From GCA-2861595 sp035525365 (GTDB lineage Bacteria; Actinomycetota; Acidimicrobiia; Acidimicrobiales; GCA-2861595), in NCBI GenBank assembly GCA_035525365.1, contig DATLEK010000076.1:1-64000 (forward strand): 64,000 bases of DNA, read 5' to 3'. The notes under the pieces are model-generated. The model saw only the letters and a list, made by a program, of their open reading frames with translations, made no database searches and was not told where the DNA came from. This document shows positions 44,491-55,357 of this stretch, piece by piece. A program made the position numbers and the translations under genes. Each line of letters starts with the position of its first letter. Position 1 is the first letter of the stretch.

Positions 44491-47400
44491 TCACGTCCCA
44501 TACGGCCCGTGAAGGTTCCAGGTGAGGGGTTCGGCGGGTTGGTAACGGCAGTAGGTGCCGGTGACGATCGAACGATCGAGATGTGAGCCGAGCTCGGGCA
44601 GTGCCGCCTCGATGCGGCTGATGGTGTCCCGCAGCCGCGCCGTGACGGCCTTGCGAGCCCGTTCGACCGTGCTCGGTCCGAGCCCGCGGTCCTTGCCCGC
44701 GTGCCCGGTGGCGCGGCGCAGCTCGTCGAGCAGCGCTTCGCGTTCGCTCTCAACCCGCTCAACCCATCCGAGGTCGTGGTGGGCCTGGGCTTCGGCGAGG
44801 TCCTCGTCCAGATCCGTGATGCGGCGCTTGAACTCGGCCCTGGCCCGGGCGTCGAGCACGGGGACGGAGCTGTCGCTTCCCCGGATGGCGCTGCCGGCGA
44901 GGTCGAGGACATGGATGTCCTCGCCGGGCCGGGCGAGGAGCGCGGCGAGGTCGTGGAGGCCCTTGGCGTCGCGGAGCCGGGCAGTACGGCCGCAGTGCTC
45001 GATGCTCCAGACGTCCCCTTCGTGGCGGCACACGGCGCCGGCCGCCGCCGCGTTCCCGCCCGGCGCGTCTGCAGCCTCATGTCCACCGAGGCGGGCGGCG
45101 ACGCCGACGAGCCCAAGCTCGGCGGCGAGCTGGGCGGCGCGGTGGCGATAAGTCGCGTCGTCGCAGAGATCTCCCAGCACCGCGCACGTCTCCGCCTCCC
45201 AGGCTCGGGCCCCCAGCCGCTCGTGGGCGCGCAGCGCCTGCAGCAGGAGATCGCGCGCCTCGCCGGTGCGCCCGAGCGCCTTGGCTGCGACGCCGGCCCA
45301 GTGGGCGTGGCTGCCCATGAAGCAGACGACGGCACCGTTCACGCCGCACTCGCCGGCGAGCGGTGTGAGCTCGGTGAGGAGCTCCCGGCTGAGGTCCAGG
45401 TCACCGAGACGCGCCGCCGCGGTCGTGAGACCGCCGACGAACACCGACCACAGGTAGCTGCGGTCGTCCCGCCAGGTGACGAGCTCGCGCACCGTGTCGA
45501 GGGCGCGGCGCGCGCCGTCGAGGTCGCCGGCATCGGCCAGCAGACCGGCGGCCACCGCGTGGGCGTGCGCGGGTATGCCGACCCACCACGCGACCGCCAT
45601 CTCGGCCGTTGCCCGAAGCTGGCTGGGCTCGCCGCGGGCGCGGGCGACCTCGAGGAGCTGCGACATGCGCACGTTGCCGGTGTCGGGCTCGCCGATCCGC
45701 TCGCCCAGGGCTGCGGCCTCGTGCACCAGGCGCTCGCCCTCTTCGAGCGAGCCGTCGAGGAGCGCCATTGCGGCGCGCCGGGTGAGGGCGAAGTAGTCGT
45801 GGCGGGGCTGTCCGAGGCGCTCCTCGAGGCGGAGGAAGGCGTCGAGATCCGTGCGGAAGGCCGGCGACCCGGTCTCGAGGAGCGCGTTGGCGGTGAGCAG
45901 GTGCCCCTCGCTGCGCCGCTCGTCGTCGCCGGCACGCTCGGCGAGCGCCACGATCTCCCGGCCGACGTCCACCCGCTCCGCCGCTGCGCCGGGTGTCCAG
46001 AGTACGTCGTGGCGGGCGAGTAGGCAGGCGACCAGCGTCGCCGGGTCGTCGAGGCCGCGAGCGATAGCCACCGCGTGCTCGCTGAGCGGTCGAGCCCGCG
46101 CCCGGTCCTTGGGCACGGAGTGGTACAGCTCGCGGGCGAGGCTGGCGGTGACCTGCGCCTCGACCGCAGGAGCGCGTCCCTCGACGGCGAGCCGGGCCTC
46201 GTCGAGCAGGGCGACGACCTCGTCGCGGGGCATGGCGAACCGGGCGCCGAGACGTTGCAGCCCGAGGGCCACTGCCGAGAGGCGTTCGGGGTCGTCGAGT
46301 CGGGCGGCATGGGCGTGGGCCTCACGCAGCAACTGCCGTGCCCGGTCCGGTTTGCCGGCTCGGCTCTCCGCGTCGGCTTGGGCGACGACCAGGTCCACGA
46401 GGGCGCCGGCGCCCACCGCCACCCCGGCGCCCTCGAGGGCGCTGCGGACCCGGCCGAGCTGCGCCGCGGCCTCGGCAAACGCCAGCCGAGCCCGGTCGGC
46501 GGCAGCGGCTTCGAGCGCCCAGTGGATGGCGCGGTCCGGACCGTCGACGGCAGCGGCGGCGGCGAAATGGCGGGCGATTTCGCCGGCGAACACCGCGCCA
46601 CCGCGTTCTAAACGACGCTCGAGTGCGGCACCCACCTCCCGATGCAGCTCCAAACGCCGTTCTGTCGGGATATCCGCGTAGATGGTCTCGCGGTACAGGT
46701 CATGGGCGAACCGGGCCCGCCCGGCGCCGGCGCCGATCAGCACGCCGGCGCGCACGGCGTTGGCGAGGTGGGACGCGACCTCCGATGGCTGCAGATCGAG
46801 TACGTCGCCAAGCACGTCGGGAAGCACCTCGCTGCCGCCGACCGCGGCCGCGTAGAGAAGACGGCGGCAGACCGACGAGAGTCGGCCGACGCGCCCGGCG
46901 ATGAGGTCGTGGGCCGCGGCCGGCACCACGTCGACCGGCTCGTGCGTGGCCAAGGCATGGGACAGCTCGCGCACGAGGAACGGGTGGCCGGCGGTGCGAC
47001 CGTAGACGTCCTCACCCCACCGCTCGGCTACCTCGCCGCCCCCCGTACGCCCGAGGAGTTCCCGGACCTCGGCCACGGACAGGCCCTGCAGCCGGATGTT
47101 GTCGGCGCGCAGGGTGATGTCGGCGAAGAGCCCGGCGACGTCGTCGCGCAGCTCGTCGTGGCGATAGGCGCCGAGCAGGAGCAGCGGCACCGGACGGTGG
47201 GCACGCACCACGAAATCGAGAAGGGCCAGCGACGAGCCGTCGGCCCATTGGAGATCGTCGAAGGCGACGACCAGCGGCTGCTGTCGCGCGCTTCGCTCCA
47301 GCCAGCGAGCGACGGCGTCGAAGAGGCGGAACTGCGCCCGAACTGAGTCCGGCTCCTCGACGGTTGCCTGAGCGCCGCCGACGAGGGGCACGAGCCTGGC

Positions 47401-47724
47401 CAGGTCGGCTCGATCCTCGTCGCTCGTCGAATCGACGATGTCGGCCTCCGACCGGTCGACCAGTTGGCGCAGCACCTGCGCCCAGGGCCAGTAGCCGGGA
47501 GCGCGATCCGCGTCCCAGCAGGTTCCCCAGATTGTCCTCGCGTCTCCGCCAGCGGCCTCGCGTGCCGCCTCGGTGAGCAGCGCGGTCTTCCCGATCCCGG
47601 CCTCACCGCTGACCAGCACGAGCCGGGCCTTGCCGGTGAGCGAGTCCTGGAACGAAGCTCTGATCCGGGCCCGGGGACCGTCGCGCCCGACGAACGCTCC
47701 CGAGCCCTCGAAGCCGTCGCTCAT
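44491..47724 (-). CDS. Large STAND/AAA ATPase regulator with helical repeats
   Basis: The 1077-aa protein starts MSDGFEGSGAFVGRDGPRARI and has an ATPase domain with Walker A SGEAGIGKTALL and Walker B VVAFDDLQWADGSS, as in LuxR-family/adenylate-cyclase-associated STAND ATPases. About 600 residues of TPR-like helices follow, then a C-terminal domain with WSIEHCGRTARLRDAKGLHDLAALLARPG and a final segment HLDRSIVTGTYCRYQP. No LuxR helix-turn-helix is visible, so DNA binding is unproven. I used the ATG at 47724; earlier starts at 47760 and 47949 exist. It diverges from the nitrilase and is the likely regulator of the shared leaders. Confidence 0.8.
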   Translation of the reverse strand: MSDGFEGSGAFVGRDGPRARIRASFQDSLTGKARLVLVSGEAGIGKTALLTEAAREAAGGDARTIWGTCWDADRAPGYWPWAQVLRQLVDRSEADIVDSTSDEDRADLARLVPLVGGAQATVEEPDSVRAQFRLFDAVARWLERSARQQPLVVAFDDLQWADGSSLALLDFVVRAHRPVPLLLLGAYRHDELRDDVAGLFADITLRADNIRLQGLSVAEVRELLGRTGGGEVAERWGEDVYGRTAGHPFLVRELSHALATHEPVDVVPAAAHDLIAGRVGRLSSVCRRLLYAAAVGGSEVLPDVLGDVLDLQPSEVASHLANAVRAGVLIGAGAGRARFAHDLYRETIYADIPTERRLELHREVGAALERRLERGGAVFAGEIARHFAAAAAVDGPDRAIHWALEAAAADRARLAFAEAAAQLGRVRSALEGAGVAVGAGALVDLVVAQADAESRAGKPDRARQLLREAHAHAARLDDPERLSAVALGLQRLGARFAMPRDEVVALLDEARLAVEGRAPAVEAQVTASLARELYHSVPKDRARARPLSEHAVAIARGLDDPATLVACLLARHDVLWTPGAAAERVDVGREIVALAERAGDDERRSEGHLLTANALLETGSPAFRTDLDAFLRLEERLGQPRHDYFALTRRAAMALLDGSLEEGERLVHEAAALGERIGEPDTGNVRMSQLLEVARARGEPSQLRATAEMAVAWWVGIPAHAHAVAAGLLADAGDLDGARRALDTVRELVTWRDDRSYLWSVFVGGLTTAAARLGDLDLSRELLTELTPLAGECGVNGAVVCFMGSHAHWAGVAAKALGRTGEARDLLLQALRAHERLGARAWEAETCAVLGDLCDDATYRHRAAQLAAELGLVGVAARLGGHEAADAPGGNAAAAGAVCRHEGDVWSIEHCGRTARLRDAKGLHDLAALLARPGEDIHVLDLAGSAIRGSDSSVPVLDARARAEFKRRITDLDEDLAEAQAHHDLGWVERVESEREALLDELRRATGHAGKDRGLGPSTVERARKAVTARLRDTISRIEAALPELGSHLDRSIVTGTYCRYQPAEPLTWNLHGPYGT

Positions 47725-47760
47725 GCGCTGAGTTTGGTCTCTCCCGGCCGTGCTTTCCAT

Positions 47761-47814
47761 ATCTGGAAGTTGCCAGGCCGTTTCTGGCCGCCGGGACCCT
47801 AAATCTGGCGAGAT
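47761..47814 (+). promoter_or_regulatory. Shared leader/operator module, copy A
   Basis: This stretch contains ATCTGG (47761), CCAG eleven bases further, TTCTGGC (47782) and ATCTGGCG (47803). It aligns almost base for base with the module at 48908-48963 upstream of the VOC gene, and the similarity continues to the ribosome-binding sites. The CTGG-N6-CCAG part is a perfect dyad. It lies between the divergent ATPase regulator and the nitrilase, as expected for an operator controlling both. Confidence 0.6.
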
Positions 47815-47850
47815 CCCCGGGTGAGAGCCGACGAGTTCGAGGAGAAGCGG

Positions 47851-47931
47851 ATGACGGTCACGTTCGATCCCCAGCAGTACAAGCAGACCACCCACCAGCA
47901 GTGGGGCCTTGGAAGCTCCGGCACCAAGTGA
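47851..47931 (+). CDS. 26-codon leader ORF, probable 5' remnant of a methyltransferase
   Basis: An ATG with GAGGAG upstream begins MTVTFDPQQYKQTTHQQWG, which resembles the N-terminus of actinobacterial class I SAM-dependent methyltransferases (YKQTT-QW). The frame then stops after seven unrelated codons. The TGA overlaps a GTG of the nitrilase frame, so this remnant may now act as a translated leader coupled to the nitrilase. Confidence 0.45.
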   Translation: MTVTFDPQQYKQTTHQQWGLGSSGTK

Positions 47932-48884
47932 TCCTCGCGCGGCGGGCACCTGGCGCGATCGAACCCGTGATCGTCGCCGCGGTGCAGGCCACGCCCGTTT
48001 TCTTGGACCGCGAGGCCACGATCGCCAAGGCCTGTGAGCTCATCGCCAAGGCCGCGGCCGAAGGCGCCGGGCTGATCGTCTTCCCCGAGGCGTTCGTGCC
48101 GGGCTACCCGGACTGGGTATGGCGCACGAAACCTTGGGACGACCGGCAATGGTACGGCCGGCTCCTCGACCAGGCAGTGACCGTGCCCTCGGACGCCAGC
48201 GCGCGCCTCGGCGAGGCCGCCGCCCTGGCCGGGGCGTGGGTGGCGATCGGTGTCAACGAGCTCGACAGCGCCAGCCGAACCGTTTTCAACTCGCTGCTGT
48301 ACCTGAGCCCTGCTGGAACCGTGGCCGGATGCCACCGCAAGCTCATGCCCACCGGTGGGGAGCGCACGGCCTGGGGCACCGGCAACGGATCGACCCTGAC
48401 CGTCTTGGACACGCCGTTCGGTCGGCTCGGGGGACTGCTGTGCTGGGAGAACTACATGCCCCTCGCCCGGATGGCCATGTACGCGCAAGGCGTGGACGTC
48501 TACCTGGCCCCGACCTGGGACAACGCCGACACCTGGGTGGCGACCCTCCGCCACGTCGCCAAGGAGGGCCGGGTCTTCGTGATCGGCACCAACTCCTGCA
48601 TCCGCGGTGCGGACGTCCCGTCGGATCTTCCAGGCCGCGACGACCTCTACGGGGGACACGACGACTGGCTCTCGCGGGGCAACACCGCCATCGTCGGCCC
48701 CGACGGCAACATTATCGTCGGCCCCCTGACCGAGGCCGAGGGCATCCTCTACGCCGAAATCGACGCCGTCGTCGCCCACCGCGCCCGCCGCGAGTTCGAC
48801 CCCGTGGGCCACTACGCCCGCCCTGACGTCTTCACGCTGCAGGTCGACAGCCGACAGAGGGCGCCCGTCACGTTCCGGACGTGA
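47928..48884 (+). CDS. Nitrilase
   Basis: The protein (about 318 aa from the GTG at 47928, or 305 aa from the GTG at 47967) has the nitrilase triad: Glu in VFPEAFVPGYP, Lys in HRKLMPTGGER and Cys in GLLCWENYMPLAR. The CWENYMP form is typical of true nitrilases (nitrile to carboxylic acid plus ammonia) rather than amidases. Its function would be degradation of aliphatic or aromatic nitriles in the cytoplasm. The first GTG overlaps the stop of a small upstream ORF. The leader carries the ATCTGG module. Confidence 0.88.
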   Translation: MILARRAPGAIEPVIVAAVQATPVFLDREATIAKACELIAKAAAEGAGLIVFPEAFVPGYPDWVWRTKPWDDRQWYGRLLDQAVTVPSDASARLGEAAALAGAWVAIGVNELDSASRTVFNSLLYLSPAGTVAGCHRKLMPTGGERTAWGTGNGSTLTVLDTPFGRLGGLLCWENYMPLARMAMYAQGVDVYLAPTWDNADTWVATLRHVAKEGRVFVIGTNSCIRGADVPSDLPGRDDLYGGHDDWLSRGNTAIVGPDGNIIVGPLTEAEGILYAEIDAVVAHRARREFDPVGHYARPDVFTLQVDSRQRAPVTFRT

Positions 48885-48907
48885 GGGCTCTTGCCAAAGT
48901 CCGCCGG

Positions 48908-48963
48908 ATCTGGTGAAATTGCCAGCGCGGTTCTGGCGGCTCCGGGAGGTATCTGGCGCAGAT
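48908..48963 (+). promoter_or_regulatory. Shared leader/operator module, copy B
   Basis: ATCTGG (48908), CCAG, TTCTGGC (48931) and ATCTGGCG (48951) follow in the same order as in copy A, 1.1 kb upstream. The dyad spacing is eight bases instead of six. The stretch after it (AGCCGAC and AAGGAGAA before the start codon) also matches copy A. It lies between the nitrilase stop and the VOC gene. Confidence 0.6.
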
Positions 48964-48995
48964 TCAGGTGCCAGCCGACAACCAAAGGAGAAACC

Positions 48996-49388
48996 GTGAC
49001 CAAATTCCCAACCATCAATCACGTCGCTTTGACGGTGAGCGATCTGGAGCGCAGCGTGCCGTGGTACCAGCAGCTATTCGATGCCGAACCGGTCCTCGAC
49101 GAGGACACCGGCCCGTTCCGCCATGTCGTCTGGTCGGTGGGCTCGACATTGGTCGGGCTGCACCAGTTCCCCGACGGGCGCGATGAGGCGTTCGACGAGC
49201 GCCGGGTCGGCCTCGACCACCTGGCATTCGCGTGCGTTGACCGCACCGAGCTCGAGCGGTGGGAGGCCCAGTTGGACGCCATGCACGTCGCCCACGGCGG
49301 GATCATCGACGCCGCCTACGGATCGGGCCTTTCCTTCCGCGATCCTGACAACATCGCCCTGGAGTTCTTCGCTCCTCCTTCGGCGTGA
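48996..49388 (+). CDS. VOC-family (glyoxalase/dioxygenase-like) protein
   Basis: The 130-aa protein starts TKFPTINHVALTVSDLERSVPWYQQLFDA, the VOC beta-alpha-beta unit with the first metal-ligand His. It continues with GLDHLAFAC (second unit) and ends FRDPDNIALEFFAPP with a likely Glu ligand. Members include glyoxalase I, fosfomycin-resistance proteins and extradiol dioxygenases; the reaction here cannot be read. The GTG at 48996 is preceded by AAAGGAGAA. Its leader matches that of the nitrilase, so the two are probably co-regulated. Confidence 0.85.
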   Translation: MTKFPTINHVALTVSDLERSVPWYQQLFDAEPVLDEDTGPFRHVVWSVGSTLVGLHQFPDGRDEAFDERRVGLDHLAFACVDRTELERWEAQLDAMHVAHGGIIDAAYGSGLSFRDPDNIALEFFAPPSA

Positions 49389-49509
49389 CGCACAGACGTT
49401 CCTCCTCCAGAGCGTCGATGAGGTGCTCGACCGCATCGAGCGCCGCCGTGGCGGTCGAGTAGGACTCGGGCAGGCGGTCGAGGATCTCATGGAGGAGCGG
49501 CGGCGTTGA
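49389..49509 (+). pseudogene. Truncated VapB-type antitoxin
   Basis: In frame with a TGA that overlaps the toxin TTG, the sequence directly after the VOC stop reads AQTFLLQSVDEVLDRIERRRGGRVGLGQAVEDLMEERRR, the C-terminal toxin-binding half of a VapB-like antitoxin. The DNA-binding N-terminus and its start are missing, cut at the VOC gene. A GTG at 49423 could give a 28-aa peptide. Confidence 0.55.
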
Positions 49510-49901
49510 TCGTGATCGACGCTTCGGTGTTGGCGAACGTGGTCGGCGACGACGGCGTGGATGGCCGGCGGGCCCGGGACGAGGTTCAAAGTGCTGGCGA
49601 TATGGCGGCGCCGGACCTCGTTGATGTGGAGACCGTCGCCGTACTTCGCAAGAGGTGGCGTGCAGGCACGATCGCCGACGGCCGCTTTTCTGCTGCGCTC
49701 GATGACCTCGAAGCCATCGACCTGGATCGATATCCGGCTCTTCCCCTCGTGCAACGCAGCTACGAGCTACGTGCCAACGTGACGACGTATGACGCCATGT
49801 ACGTGGCCCTCGCCGAAGCGCTGGGCTGTGAACTACTGACCGGTGACCTCCGCCTGGCGAGAGCGCCTGGTCCTCGGTGCGTAGTCCGGGTAGTGCAGTG
49901 A
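49506..49901 (+). CDS. VapC-type PIN-domain toxin
   Basis: The 131-aa protein has LIVIDASVLANVVGDD (first Asp), DLVDVETVAVLRKRW (Glu), ANVTTYDAMYVALAEAL (central Asp) and LLTGDLRLARAPG (last Asp), so all PIN acidic residues are present. It should be a site-specific RNase. The TTG start overlaps the stop of the truncated antitoxin; a GTG at 49512 is also possible. An intact toxin with a damaged antitoxin is unusual. Confidence 0.85.
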   Translation: MIVIDASVLANVVGDDGVDGRRARDEVQSAGDMAAPDLVDVETVAVLRKRWRAGTIADGRFSAALDDLEAIDLDRYPALPLVQRSYELRANVTTYDAMYVALAEALGCELLTGDLRLARAPGPRCVVRVVQ

Positions 49902-49959
49902 CCAAAAGGAGGATCGGGATGGACGTTTACATGGCCCCTGCGCTGGACAGAAGGCCGGC

Positions 49960-50145
49960 ATGCCCAAAGTTGACCCGAGTACCGGTGAACCCATGACCGA
50001 TGCCCCCGATGCACCCGACGACCAGCGGGGGGGAAAGGGGATTGGCGATCCCAGCCTGGCCGGCAGTACGCCCAGTGGCGTCCCGGAGGACGACTCGATC
50101 GACAACGACTCACGCCTCTCCGGCGAAAAGCCCTCCATCCAGTAG
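49960..50145 (+). CDS. Small acidic, probably disordered protein
   Basis: This 61-aa frame (MPKVDPSTGEPMTDAPDAPDD and onward, ending SGEKPSIQ) is rich in Asp, Pro, Ser and Gly and low in hydrophobic residues. It lies in the 327-base gap between the toxin and the next gene. The ribosome-binding site AGAAGG is acceptable. I recognise no family and it could be spurious. Confidence 0.4.
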   Translation: MPKVDPSTGEPMTDAPDAPDDQRGGKGIGDPSLAGSTPSGVPEDDSIDNDSRLSGEKPSIQ

Positions 50146-50228
50146 GGCGAGTCTGCGACTTGCCCGCTTCCGACGCGCCCCGGCGATAGCTTACGGACGT
50201 TCCCAATCCAGCAAACTGAGGAGGCGTC

Positions 50229-50492
50229 ATGCATGCAGTCGTCGTCAGGGTCAGGATCACTGAAGAAGGGGCTGCTCTGGCCGCCCTGCGGGATGAGGTC
50301 GTGCCTCAGGTCTCGCAAGCTCCAGGCTTCGTAGCGGGGTACTGGACGCGCAAGGACAACGCCGGCCTGTCCATGATCGTGTTCGAGTCCGAGGATGCCG
50401 CTCGGGCCGCCAGCGAACGAATTCCGGGGACCGTGCCGGAGGGGGTCACGTTGGAAGATATCGAGGTCCGCGAGGTGGTCGCGCACGCCTGA
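50229..50492 (+). CDS. Dimeric alpha/beta-barrel (ABM/EthD-like) protein
   Basis: The 87-aa protein reads MHAVVVRVRITEEGAALAALRDEVVPQVSQAPGFVAGYW, then MIVFESEDAARAASERI. This is the beta-alpha-beta pattern of small antibiotic-biosynthesis-monooxygenase-like proteins, which form dimers. GAGGAGG lies six bases before the ATG. Many such proteins are degrading or scavenging enzymes, but others have no activity. It is a stand-alone gene. Confidence 0.7.
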   Translation: MHAVVVRVRITEEGAALAALRDEVVPQVSQAPGFVAGYWTRKDNAGLSMIVFESEDAARAASERIPGTVPEGVTLEDIEVREVVAHA

Positions 50493-50721
50493 CGTGCCAG
50501 TAGCGCGAATAAAGGCGCGCCGAGCCCATTTGAGATCGCGTGGCGCCTATACCTAACCTAAGAACCGTGTCCTCGTTGTCGTCACTGAAAAAGGGGCGTA
50601 CATGTCGCAGGTCGGAGCCGCAATGCCACGCCCATGAGGTAAGCCGAGCTGCCGAACCACTGAGGACCGCAGTGGAGATGGTGTTGATGCTGGTGGCCGC
50701 TGCGGTTGTTGTGGGGCCTAC

Positions 50722-53475
<2,754 letters not shown>

Positions 53476-53640
53476 GCAGGGTGACCGACTCGACTTCGGG
53501 CGCACTGCGCTTCGACGATTAGGCGGGTGAACCAGGGGAGGATTCGGTGTACCCGGGTGCGGCACTGCGGTATACTTGGCATGTCGAACTCCCGTGGTTG
53601 GTTTCTGGAGCCCAGCTACCGCAGCGGGGGGCGAGGAGTG

Positions 53641-54414
53641 ATGACATTGACGAGAGAACAGGTGCTCTCGGAGACCTTCGTCGCATTGGCCGACACCCTC
53701 GTCGACGATTTCGACGTGGTCGAGTTTCTCTCTTTGCTGTCCGAGCGTTGCGTGGAGCTGTTCGACGCCGAAGCGGCAGGGGTGATGCTGGCCGGTGCTC
53801 CCGGTAGGCCCCTGCAGCTGATGGCGTCGTCGAGCGAGCGGATGCGCCTGATCGAGCTCTTCGAGCTCCAAGGCGACGAGGGTCCCTGCCCGGAGTGCTA
53901 TCGCAGCGGCAGGGCCGTGGGCGAGGCAGACCTGGAGACGACCAGCGGCCGGTGGCCGGCATTCTCCGGGGAGGCGCTGAGAGCCGGCTTCCGGGCGGTG
54001 TACGCCGTGCCCATGCGTCTTCGCGGCGACGTGATCGGAGCGCTCAACCTGTTCCGAAATCGTGCCGGCGAGCTGCCTGAAGCCGACCTTCGCGCCGCCC
54101 AGGCGCTAGCCGATGTGGCCACCCTGGGCATCCTCCAACATCGCTCCCAAAGCGAGTCCCAGTCGCTGACCGGGCAGCTGCAGCATGCCCTCGACAGCCG
54201 GATCGTGATCGAGCAGGCCAAAGGGATAGTGGCCGAACGTTTCAGGATCGGAGTCGACGAGGCGTTCACCGTGCTGAGGGGGTATGCGCGGCACCACAAT
54301 CGTCACCTCAGCAGGGTGGCTCAGGAGGTTACCGACGGGACGCTCCAGACCAGCGCTCTAGCAAACCGGACGCGCCGGGCCGCTCACCCCGAACAACAGA
54401 CTGCGGGGGGATAG
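53641..54414 (+). CDS. GAF-ANTAR RNA-binding regulator 1
   Basis: The 257-aa protein has an N-terminal GAF domain (FLSLLSERCVELFDAEAAGVML to LGILQHRSQ) and a C-terminal ANTAR domain (ALDSRIVIEQAKGIVAERFRIGVDEAFTVLRGYARHHNRHLSRVAQEV). ANTAR domains bind paired hairpins in leader RNA to stop termination. The ATG at 53641 follows GAGGAG. A TATACT -10-like box lies at 53571-53576. Its neighbours suggest a sensing circuit with the hybrid kinase. Confidence 0.88.
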   Translation: MTLTREQVLSETFVALADTLVDDFDVVEFLSLLSERCVELFDAEAAGVMLAGAPGRPLQLMASSSERMRLIELFELQGDEGPCPECYRSGRAVGEADLETTSGRWPAFSGEALRAGFRAVYAVPMRLRGDVIGALNLFRNRAGELPEADLRAAQALADVATLGILQHRSQSESQSLTGQLQHALDSRIVIEQAKGIVAERFRIGVDEAFTVLRGYARHHNRHLSRVAQEVTDGTLQTSALANRTRRAAHPEQQTAGG

Positions 54415-54549
54415 GTCCGTCTCTGCCAGGGGCGCCGGTCAGGCCTCGTTGGCCGTGGGAGCCGTACCGAGTTCCGCGCCGCGTACGGTGCCGTCGATGA
54501 CGCCTAGCGCGACATCGACGAGGCCGAGGTGTGGTTGTGGTTGCGAGCA

Positions 54550-54627
54550 TTACGTGCGCAGGGCGCGGAAGGCGTCGTCCATGCTGAGACCGGCTCGCTC
54601 AGCGGTCACTCCCTTGGCCGCTGCGTC
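54550..54627 (-). pseudogene. ANTAR-domain remnant
   Basis: Leftward, in a frame different from the intact neighbour, the sequence encodes DAAAKGVTAERAGLSMDDAFRALRT and stops. This matches the ANTAR helix pattern (AKG---ER-G-S-DEAF--LR). It lies directly after the C-terminus of the second GAF-ANTAR gene, so it is the leftover of a third ANTAR gene or of a duplicated domain. The remaining gap 54415-54549 shows nothing. Confidence 0.5.
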
Positions 54628-55357
54628 AGGGGCGGGGGTCCTTCTCACCGCTTTGGGCGTCGAATCGCAGCCGTCTGGCCACGACATCCCGGGCGACCTC
54701 GACGAGAGGGCGGTCGTTGCCGAATGCGTGGGCCCGGAGGCGGATGAGGGCTTGGCCAACGGTGACCTCGAGCTGAGCGGAGACCATGCCGGAGGCCTGG
54801 TGCACGACGTGCTGGAAGTCGGAGCCCTCCTCGATCGAGGCGGCCAACTGCCCGGGTGGGGCGTCGGCTTGCAGTACAACGAGCGCCCGGGCGGCGATGT
54901 CGGCCAATACCAACGCGTCTGCGTGCTGGTCATCGGTGAGTGGTCCCGGTTCGGTCCGATACAGGTTCAGGGCGCCGAGCCGGACGGCGCCCAACTGCAG
55001 CGGGAAGCCGAACACCGCCCGCGCGCCGGCCTCTACCGCCGGGCCGGTGAAGCCGAGCCAGCGCGGTGTGACGGGTTCAGCCAGGTCCGGTTCGAGAACG
55101 GGGGCATCCAGGTGGAAAGCGTCCACACAGGGACCCTCGCCCAGCGCGAACTGGAGGTCCTCGATAAGGGCGCTCACCTCGTCGGTGGTGCAGACCGCGC
55201 CATGTGGCACGTCGTTGGACATCAGCATGATCCCGGCGCCGCTCATACCGGTGACCTCGGCGCAGACCTGACAGAGCCGCTTCGCCTCTAAGTCCCCGGC
55301 GGCACTGTTGTTGAGTTGGGCGAGGATCCGAAGTCGCCGTTCGCTGCCGGAACTCAT
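54626..55357 (-). CDS. GAF-ANTAR RNA-binding regulator 2
   Basis: The 243-aa protein has a GAF domain (LEAKRLCQVCAEVTGMSGAGIMLMSND to LNLYRTEPGPLTDDQ) and a C-terminal ANTAR domain (FQHVVHQASGMVSAQLEVTVGQALIRLRAHAFG). I chose the ATG at 55357, which places the GAF domain near the N-terminus; the frame is open to 55624 but the added part has no domain. It converges on the first GAF-ANTAR gene. Confidence 0.82.
   Translation of the reverse strand: MSSGSERRLRILAQLNNSAAGDLEAKRLCQVCAEVTGMSGAGIMLMSNDVPHGAVCTTDEVSALIEDLQFALGEGPCVDAFHLDAPVLEPDLAEPVTPRWLGFTGPAVEAGARAVFGFPLQLGAVRLGALNLYRTEPGPLTDDQHADALVLADIAARALVVLQADAPPGQLAASIEEGSDFQHVVHQASGMVSAQLEVTVGQALIRLRAHAFGNDRPLVEVARDVVARRLRFDAQSGEKDPRP

Noticed and set aside
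42690..50230. A second copy of the tRNA-Leu 3' end as an attachment site
   Set aside because: I looked for the T-arm and acceptor sequence downstream and found no convincing repeat; it may lie outside the window or be lost.
53530..53640. Earlier start of the first GAF-ANTAR gene
   Set aside because: The added 38 residues have no domain and the ATG at 53641 has a clear ribosome-binding site.
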